NCBI GenBank assembly: GCA_934716785.1
Contig: CAKUYM010000032.1
Coordinates: forward strand, 1 to 22,634
Source: an uncultured Bacteroides sp.
GTDB lineage: Bacteria; Bacteroidota; Bacteroidia; Bacteroidales; Bacteroidaceae
DNA length: 22,634 nucleotides
Direction of reading: 5' to 3'
Below, in pieces: positions 17,965 through 22,634 of this stretch; position 1 is the stretch's first letter, and each line of letters begins with the position of its first letter. Below the pieces are notes generated by a model. It saw only the letters and a program-made list of their open reading frames with translations. It was not told the DNA's origin and ran no database searches. The position numbers were made by a program, and so were the translations under genes.

Positions 17965-18225
17965 ATGACAGCGAAAGAAATCCTACAATTAGAATCAACC
18001 GATGTACGCCAAGCATTTCTGTTTGAAGAAAACGGGCACTGGTATGCATATGAGCATTCTGCCAACCGGATAGAGAAATTCGTGAAAGGTTTTGCAGACT
18101 TTCAACACAAAGTGCAAGATGCCTGTGGTAGAATCAAAATAGAGATTGATCTCAATATCATAGAAAAATGTTCTATCACGTTGTGTGACGACTCCCTACT
18201 TGTACTTGACTGCCCTTCGGTGTAG
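17965..18225 (+). CDS. Small hypothetical protein, last gene of the fimbrial operon
   Basis: The 86-residue protein from the ATG at 17965 has no signal peptide or membrane segment, so it should stay in the cytosol. An upstream ATG at 17905 lies inside the previous gene and gives an unlikely Pro-rich leader. The start is 16 bp after the preceding stop, suggesting co-expression with the fimbrial genes. The N-terminal part (AFLFEENGHWYAYEHSA) faintly recalls small proteins with a MutS domain I-like pattern (GxFYxxYxxxA), but this is resemblance only. Composition is acidic, with charged and beta-prone stretches (IKIEIDLNIIEKCSITLC). No function is assigned. A terminator follows about 80 bp downstream. 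Confidence 0.65.
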   Translation: MTAKEILQLESTDVRQAFLFEENGHWYAYEHSANRIEKFVKGFADFQHKVQDACGRIKIEIDLNIIEKCSITLCDDSLLVLDCPSV

Positions 18226-18303
18226 AAATTACCCCAAGAATATAAATTTCAGATACTATATAAGGGAAAAAGCTCATAAAGAAATTGTTTGTTTTGTTTG
18301 TGT

Positions 18304-18361
18304 TCCTCAGTCCATTCAGAGACAGCTTGTGAAGGTAGTGCTGAGTGGGTGAGGATTTTTT
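18304..18361 (+). terminator. Rho-independent terminator after the fimbrial operon
   Basis: TCCTCAGTCCATTCAG (18304-18319) pairs imperfectly with CTGAGTGGGTGAGGA (18341-18355), and six T residues follow at 18356-18361. The loop is 21 bases. The T-run supports true intrinsic termination. Confidence 0.65.
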
Positions 18362-18371
18362 ATGAATAATA

Positions 18372-18402
18372 TTTGTTTATCTCTCATAAATCCGTATATT
18401 TG
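18372..18402 (+). promoter_or_regulatory. Consensus Bacteroides promoter of the nfeD-flotillin operon
   Basis: TTTG (18372-18375), a 19-bp spacer and TATATTTG (18395-18402) match the Bacteroides sigma-ABfr promoter TTTG-N19-TAnnTTTG at every defined base. Transcription should begin near 18408, about 35 nt before the start codon, suggesting constitutive expression. Confidence 0.8.
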
Positions 18403-18443
18403 AAGCATTATAACTAAAGACTTTACATTAATACAGATTTACT

Positions 18444-18941
18444 ATGAGCCATACCATTTTCCTCATCATCGCTCTTGTTACGACAGGTATCTTTCTTATC
18501 CAATTCGTATTATCAATTTTCTTCGGAGATGTGGATGCTGATGTAGATGTGGACACAGACTTCAGCAGTGTAGTTTCCTTCAAAGGTCTGACTCATTTTG
18601 GCATCGGATTCGGCTGGTATATGTATCTGGCAGGAAACGCGGAAATCCGAAACTACGCCATCGGCATCCTAATCGGGCTGTTCTTCGTTCTCGCCGTGTG
18701 GTTCTTATACAAAAAAGCCTACCAACTGCAACAAGTGAACCACTCCGAAACGACCGACGAACTTGCGGGACGCGAATGTGTCATTTACTTCAAGCAAAGC
18801 GAAAACAAATACACCGTACAGGTGAGCCGTGACGGAGCCATGCGCGAAATGGACGTGATCTCCGAGTCGGGGAAAGACTATCAAACCGGAGACCGCACTG
18901 TCATCACCAGATATCAGGACGGAACATTATATATTCAATAA
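18444..18941 (+). CDS. NfeD/YuaF-like membrane protein, partner of flotillin
   Basis: This 165-residue protein has hydrophobic segments at about 4-28 and 50-93 and a C-terminal soluble domain (about 100-165). The soluble part, containing ELAGRECVIYF and DYQTGDRTVITRYQDGTLYI, is the small OB-fold barrel of NfeD-like proteins. Between the membrane segments is an acidic stretch, GDVDADVDVDTD. In Bacillus the similar YuaF is encoded with the flotillin YuaG and acts with it in membrane microdomains, and the same pairing is seen here with a 43-bp gap. The acidic loop and short length fit YuaF rather than the long ClpP-fused NfeD type. Family assignment is confident; the cellular role in Bacteroides is inferred. 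Confidence 0.8.
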   Translation: MSHTIFLIIALVTTGIFLIQFVLSIFFGDVDADVDVDTDFSSVVSFKGLTHFGIGFGWYMYLAGNAEIRNYAIGILIGLFFVLAVWFLYKKAYQLQQVNHSETTDELAGRECVIYFKQSENKYTVQVSRDGAMREMDVISESGKDYQTGDRTVITRYQDGTLYIQ

Positions 18942-18984
18942 TTATTCTAATTTATACAATCAATTATCTAATTCATATCATCTT

Positions 18985-20631
18985 ATGACACAAGAAATTC
19001 TAATTATGGCCGCAATATTAGTGGCGGTTATCTTACTCACTTTTATCGGCATCTTGTCTCGTTATCGCAAGTGCAAGAGTGACGAAGTGCTCGTTGTATA
19101 CGGTAAAACAGGAAGGGAAAAGAAATCTGCGAAATTATACCATGGCGGTGCCGCTTTTGTATGGCCGATTATACAAGGCTACGAATTTTTGTCAATGAAA
19201 CCGATGCAGATTGACTGCAAGCTGACTGGCGCGTTATCCGCACAAAATATCCGTGTAGATGTGCCTACAACCATAACCGTAGCTATCAGCACAGACCCGG
19301 ACGTGATGCAAAATGCGGCAGAACGTATGCTCGGATTAAGTATAGACGACAAACAAAACCTCATTACAGATGTAGTTTACGGTCAGATGCGTCTGGTTAT
19401 CGCAGACATGACCATTGAGGAGTTGAACTCCGACCGAGACAAATTCCTCTCCAAAGTAAAAGACAATATCGATACGGAGCTCCGCAAATTCGGTTTATAT
19501 CTGATGAATATCAACATCAGTGACATCCGCGATGCTGCCAACTATATCGTCAATTTAGGTAAGGAAGCAGAGAGCAAGGCATTGAATGAAGCGCAGGCCA
19601 ACATTGAAGAGCAAGAGAAATTAGGTGCTATCAAAATTGCCAATCAGATTAAGGAACGTGAGACAAAAGTTGCGGAAACCCGTAAAGATCAAGATATTGC
19701 TATCGCTGAGACGAAGAAACAACAGGAAATCTCCGTTGCAAACGCCGACAAAGAGAGAATCTCTCAGGTAGCCATTGCCAATGCGGAAAAAGAAGCGCAA
19801 GTAGCAAAAGCGGAAGCGGAAAAGAGCATCCGTATTGAGCAGGCAAATACAGAAAAAGAAAGCCGGGTTGCCGAACTGAACTCTGACATGGAAATCAAAC
19901 AAGCGGAAGCTGCCAAAAAAGCTGCCATCGGACGAAACGATGCACAAAAAGAGGTGGCTCTATCCAATGCCGAGCTGGCTGTGACACAAGCAAATGCCGA
20001 CAAGCAGGCGGGTGAAGCTGCTGCAAAATCTGAAGCCGCCGTACAGGCCGCACGGGAAATTGCCCAGAAAGAAGTGGAAGAAGCAAAAGCTCGCAAAGTT
20101 GAATCTTCATTGAAAGCTGAAAAGATTGTTCCTGCCGAAATAGCAAGACAGGAAGCTATTCTTCAAGCAAATGCCATCGCCGAAAAGATTACCCGCGAAG
20201 CAGAAGCACGTGCAAAAGCGACTTTGGCACAAGCGGAAGCAGAAGCTAAAGCTATCCAATTGAAACTGGAAGCGGAAGCGGAAGGTAAAAAACGTTCATT
20301 ACTTGCTGAAGCGGAAGGGTTCGAAGCCATGGTTAAAGCCGCTGAATCTAATCCGGCCATCGCCATCCAATATAAGATGGTAGACCAATGGAAGGAAATT
20401 GCCGGTGAACAGGTGAAGGCGTTCGAACACATGAACTTAGGAAATATCACAGTATTCGATGGCGGAAACGGTGGCACAAGCAACTTTCTGAATACATTGG
20501 TAAAAACTGTAGCTCCGAGTCTCGGCGTATTGGATAAATTACCTATCGGTGAAACCGTAAAAGGAATTATTAATCCGGAAAGTAAAACTGAAGAAAAGCC
20601 TGCGCCAAAAGCTGAAGAGAAAAAAGGATAA
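18985..20631 (+). CDS. Flotillin-family (SPFH/band 7) membrane scaffold protein
   Basis: The protein is 548 residues. An N-terminal hydrophobic segment (5-25, IMAAILVAVILLTFIGI) anchors it in the inner membrane. An SPFH domain follows (about 30-210), with DEVLVVYGKTG near its start and FGLYLMNINISDIRD near its end. Residues about 195-460 form a long Ala/Glu/Lys/Gln-rich coiled coil with the EAEA-type repeats that drive flotillin oligomerisation. A C-terminal NPAIAIQYKMVDQWKEIAGE segment and GlyGly-containing tail end the protein. Flotillins organise membrane microdomains that help assemble other membrane complexes. It is the second gene after the YuaF-like partner and is followed by a strong terminator. 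Length and domain order are normal and nothing appears broken. Confidence 0.92.
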   Translation: MTQEILIMAAILVAVILLTFIGILSRYRKCKSDEVLVVYGKTGREKKSAKLYHGGAAFVWPIIQGYEFLSMKPMQIDCKLTGALSAQNIRVDVPTTITVAISTDPDVMQNAAERMLGLSIDDKQNLITDVVYGQMRLVIADMTIEELNSDRDKFLSKVKDNIDTELRKFGLYLMNINISDIRDAANYIVNLGKEAESKALNEAQANIEEQEKLGAIKIANQIKERETKVAETRKDQDIAIAETKKQQEISVANADKERISQVAIANAEKEAQVAKAEAEKSIRIEQANTEKESRVAELNSDMEIKQAEAAKKAAIGRNDAQKEVALSNAELAVTQANADKQAGEAAAKSEAAVQAAREIAQKEVEEAKARKVESSLKAEKIVPAEIARQEAILQANAIAEKITREAEARAKATLAQAEAEAKAIQLKLEAEAEGKKRSLLAEAEGFEAMVKAAESNPAIAIQYKMVDQWKEIAGEQVKAFEHMNLGNITVFDGGNGGTSNFLNTLVKTVAPSLGVLDKLPIGETVKGIINPESKTEEKPAPKAEEKKG

Positions 20632-20661
20632 GAAATAACCCTGATTCAACAATGAGCTGAT

Positions 20662-20712
20662 AATAGTGCGCTGATGAGAACATGATTATTATGTTCTTAT
20701 CAGCGCACTATT
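20662..20712 (+). terminator. Strong terminator after the flotillin gene
   Basis: A 22-bp stem (20662-20683 with 20691-20712) carries only one G-T pair and has a 7-base loop. It begins 31 bp past the flotillin stop and is followed by TATTTAAA. Its symmetry would allow it to stop transcription from either side. Confidence 0.8.
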
Positions 20713-20756
20713 TATTTAAACTTGAAAGAGTCAACTCATATCACAACTAAGTATTA

Positions 20757-20782
20757 ACAGTTGTCAACTGTACTTGCAAGTA
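20757..20782. repeat. Two abutting palindromes left of the insertion sequence
   Basis: ACAGTTG-T-CAACTGT (20757-20771) is directly followed by the perfect 12-bp palindrome TACTTGCAAGTA (20771-20782), sharing one base. They lie in a 124-bp spacer between the flotillin terminator and the IS end. The region was presumably upstream of the secreted-protein gene before the IS inserted, so it may be a displaced operator; this is inference. Confidence 0.5.
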
Positions 20783-20830
20783 AGATGAAGAAGTAGTCAA
20801 CCTAAATCTGTACACATCAACCCTAAAACA

Positions 20831-21427
20831 TTAAACTAACGTGAATTCGATATAACTTTTTTCCAAGAACTTACCCTGTTTCAATGGTTCCCGGTCATCA
20901 ACATTCGCCGGAGTAAACATGAAATTTAAGATTTCACCCTTATCATTGATAATCAGATGTAGCTTGAATCCGAAGAACCACCCCATGGAACATTTTCCAC
21001 GCTCTGCAAACCCCTCAAATGTCTTATGAATCTGGATTCTTTGGTTGCGACATACGCGTAAAGGAGTGGAATCAACAAAACTGATGCCTATACAAGTTCC
21101 CAACAGGACCTGCTTAATAAAAATGGCCAGCGGAAGCAGCACTTCCTTCTCCAGTTCCACGAAGCGGTTGTAGGAAACTAAACGCGGAAACAGGTGATTA
21201 AGGTGTTTGCAAACATACTCTTTGTAGTAATGCTTGAAACAGCGAAAGCCGCCAGAGTGAAATAAGATAAGAATAACCATAATCTCGGCATCGTTTATAC
21301 GGTTTGGCTTGTTACGATGCTTGTGTTTCTTGTCTTCAACCATATATTTTTCTTGTTGAAACGCAAATTTCTTACAAAAATCATCTGCCATATAATATAT
21401 CTCTGTAACTTTAGACTCTGAGAACAT
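20831..21427 (-). pseudogene. IS982-family transposase, C-terminally truncated
   Basis: The 198-residue frame is the N-terminal two-thirds of an IS982-type DDE transposase; full-length members are near 300 residues. Seen are the N-terminal SKVTEIYYMADDF, the ILILFHSGGFRCFKHYY block, the first catalytic Asp119 (ISFVDSTPLRVC) and the NVDDREP motif with the second (Asp177/178). After GKFLEK the sequence jumps straight into the terminal inverted repeat and stops (SYIEFTLV), so the region with the third catalytic acid is missing. The product should therefore be inactive. It reads right to left from an ATG at 21425-21427. Confidence 0.85.
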
Positions 21428-21535
21428 AGTGGTAATCGTTAAATGTTATAATTTAACACTATAAATTTAATACTTTTATCGCTATGTTCCTATTATGCAA
21501 TGAAATATTTGTAAAATTATACCGAACTCACGTTA
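20837..21535 (-). mobile_element. Internally deleted IS982-family insertion sequence (699 bp) with both inverted ends
   Basis: The left end (20837-20855) reads TAACGTGAATTCGATATAA and the right end (21517-21535), in reverse complement, reads TAACGTGAGTTCGGTATAA: 17 of 19 bases match as terminal inverted repeats. A truncated transposase lies between them. Intact elements of this family are around 1 kb, so roughly 300 bp next to the left end is lost. No clear target duplication flanks the ends. With both ends kept, it could still be moved by a related active transposase. Confidence 0.8.
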
Positions 21536-21564
21536 TATTACATGTCCTAAATGACAGCATAGAG

Positions 21565-22296
21565 ATGAAAAGTAAAATAGTCACTATATTATTTCTTAGT
21601 TTAACTACTCTCGTTTGTAGTGGTCAATCCTTTCTTTTAAAGTATCCTAAACTGACAAAGAAAAACCTAAGTGAATTTTTCTTAGAATGGGAAGCCTATT
21701 CGGATAGTATTACATCAAAGGTTACAAAAAATGATAGCTTGATTGACGAAATTGTGTGTACAGAGTATGCACCGATGCTACTTGAAAGGCAGTTCAGAAT
21801 GGCAAGAAAAAATGTTTCACTGCGACACTTTGTATTTCCGCTATGCATCAAAGTCGAAAGATACTATATTGATGTTGATACGGTAATGGCAAAACTTGAA
21901 TTCGGCTTTCCGTCTTTCATTCCTGATATGAAAGACGATCAATGCACAGTTGACAGCATAATGCCGATTCTGCCGCACAGAGGATTATATCTGACTTCGG
22001 ATATAAATAAAACCTTGTCAACATTTGTCGGCGGTCTGAAGAAAGGAAATAAAATTGCGAAAATCAACAAGGAGAATGTCGGGAAATTAAAAAGATTCAT
22101 ACCGGTCGATTATGGTCATTGGGGTGGTTATTGGTGGTTCACATCTTTTCCACTGATTACTAATATTTGCTATGCCAACAATCTAATAGCTGTTATGCGA
22201 AGAACAAGTTGGTGTACGGGTGATGTGATTTGGTATAAAAAAGAAAACGGCAAATTTGTAAGATATCCAAAACCAATAATAAATTGGATAGAATAA
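21565..22296 (+). CDS. Secreted protein of unknown function between IS982 copies
   Basis: I do not recognise this 243-residue protein. The ATG at 21565 starts a clear signal peptide (MKSKIVTILFLSLTTLVCSG), so it is exported. A longer frame from 21484 begins inside the IS end and crosses its inverted repeat, so it is rejected. The mature part holds charged helical stretches (LTKKNLSEFFLEWEAYSDS), a basic region GGLKKGNKIAKINKENVGKL and an aromatic cluster (DYGHWGGYWWFTSFP), and ends KPIINWIE. Composition is visibly more AT-rich than the fimbrial or galactosidase genes, suggesting acquisition. The IS end lies 30 bp upstream, so the original promoter has probably been cut off. A hairpin with a T-rich tail follows the stop. 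Confidence 0.65.
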   Translation: MKSKIVTILFLSLTTLVCSGQSFLLKYPKLTKKNLSEFFLEWEAYSDSITSKVTKNDSLIDEIVCTEYAPMLLERQFRMARKNVSLRHFVFPLCIKVERYYIDVDTVMAKLEFGFPSFIPDMKDDQCTVDSIMPILPHRGLYLTSDINKTLSTFVGGLKKGNKIAKINKENVGKLKRFIPVDYGHWGGYWWFTSFPLITNICYANNLIAVMRRTSWCTGDVIWYKKENGKFVRYPKPIINWIE

Positions 22297-22308
22297 CAAA
22301 GCTATTTT

Positions 22309-22331
22309 AAGTTGTCATAACGACTTTTATA
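22309..22331 (+). terminator. Short hairpin after the secreted-protein gene
   Basis: AAGTTGT (22309-22315) pairs with ACGACTT (22320-22326), one G-T, around the loop CATA, followed by TTATAT. The stem is weak but well placed 13 bp after the stop. Confidence 0.45.
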
Positions 22332-22335
22332 TTAG

Positions 22336-22586
22336 CTCTACACGGGGAAAAAGATGGGTCAAATGTTTGTATACATATTCGTTATAATAGTGCTTGAAAC
22401 ATCTGAATCCACCTGAATGGAACAGGATAAGAATAGCCATAATTTCTGCATCGCTCATGCGATTAGGTTTGTTGCGATGCTTGCAACTCTTGCTTTCAAC
22501 CATAAATTTTTCTTGTTGCAATACAATTCTTTGCAGAAATCATCCGCCATACAATAAATCTCTGTAACTTTAGTCTCTGGGAACAT
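22336..22586 (-). pseudogene. Second IS982 transposase, frameshifted N-terminal fragment
   Basis: From an ATG at 22584-22586 the minus strand encodes MFPETKVTEIYCMADDFC, plainly homologous to the first copy. A one-base deletion near 22525 then shifts the frame, after which homology continues (CKHRNKPNRMSDAEIM, ILILFHSGGFRCFKHYYNEY) to HLFPR. Homology ends at about 22336, before either catalytic Asp, so this is a dead remnant. It differs from the first copy at many positions, indicating separate insertions rather than a recent duplication. Confidence 0.85.
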
Positions 22587-22634
22587 AGTGATAATCGTTT
22601 TATTTTTAGCACTATAAATTTACAACCTTTATCG
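22336..22634 (-). mobile_element. Partial IS982-family element at the window end
   Basis: It contains the transposase fragment plus the upstream non-coding end (22587-22634). That end matches the corresponding part of the first copy (21428-21480, including ACTATAAATTTA and TTTATCG). The outer inverted repeat would lie beyond the window. It has the same orientation as the first copy. Confidence 0.75.

Noticed and set aside
13394..18225. Susd/TonB-type nutrient uptake lipoproteins
   Set aside because: The lipoproteins here show fimbrillin and Mfa2 signatures, with no SusC-like receptor gene beside them.
19764..20483. Ala/Ser/Phe-rich open frames antisense to the flotillin gene
   Set aside because: They are the mirror of the repetitive Ala/Glu/Lys coiled coil; no start signal or family resemblance.
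21484..21564. Extended start of the secreted-protein gene inside the IS
   Set aside because: The extra 27 residues are encoded by the IS end and inverted repeat; the ATG at 21565 starts the signal peptide.
20837..22634. Active composite transposon made by the two IS982 copies
   Set aside because: Both transposase genes are broken, and the copies have diverged, so they do not represent a recent paired unit.

Overview
The window looks like a chromosomal segment of a gut Bacteroides. It carries DUF3256 and DUF3575/DUF3868 proteins, Mfa/Fim-type (type V) fimbrial lipoproteins, a hybrid two-component regulator with sensor, receiver and AraC domains in one chain, an IS982-type transposase close to those of Bacteroides, and promoter sites matching the Bacteroides form TTTG-N19-TAnnTTTG. 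These family names come from reading the sequence, not from a database search.

Left part (1-5490). A 5'-truncated family 2 beta-galactosidase is followed after 30 bp by an APH-fold sugar kinase resembling N-acetylhexosamine kinases, a probable glycan catabolic operon. It converges on a minus-strand group reading truA, then an EamA/DMT transporter, then a secreted DUF3256 protein. This group shows several small tandem duplications: a tripled start region, a 28-bp repeat and a 17-bp repeat.

Regulator (5554-9702, minus). A 1382-residue hybrid two-component protein has an intact receiver and AraC output, but Gln replaces the phosphoacceptor His and the ATP lid is eroded. It looks like a pseudo-histidine-kinase version of the family and has no polysaccharide-utilisation genes beside it in the window. 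A lipoprotein of unknown function lies upstream of it on the same strand.

Fimbrial locus (10929-18225, plus). It comprises two transcription blocks. The first holds a DUF3575 outer membrane protein and a DUF3868/OmpA-like/TPR protein, closed by a strong hairpin. The second has its own promoter and a leader of about 100 nt, then a major fimbrillin-like lipoprotein, a long intercistronic stem-loop, an Mfa2/FimB-type anchor, a large DUF4906-like lipoprotein that may be the tip, and a small unrecognised cytosolic protein. This order suggests a complete type V pilus with RNA-level control favouring the major subunit.

Right part (18372-20712, plus). A textbook Bacteroides promoter drives an NfeD/YuaF-like membrane protein and a flotillin, closed by a 22-bp-stem terminator. 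The last 2 kb is mobile-element debris: a 699-bp IS982 derivative with both inverted ends but a deleted transposase C-terminus, an AT-rich gene for a secreted unknown protein starting 30 bp from the insertion-sequence end, and a second, frameshifted and truncated IS982 copy running off the window. No tRNA, rRNA or CRISPR array was seen.
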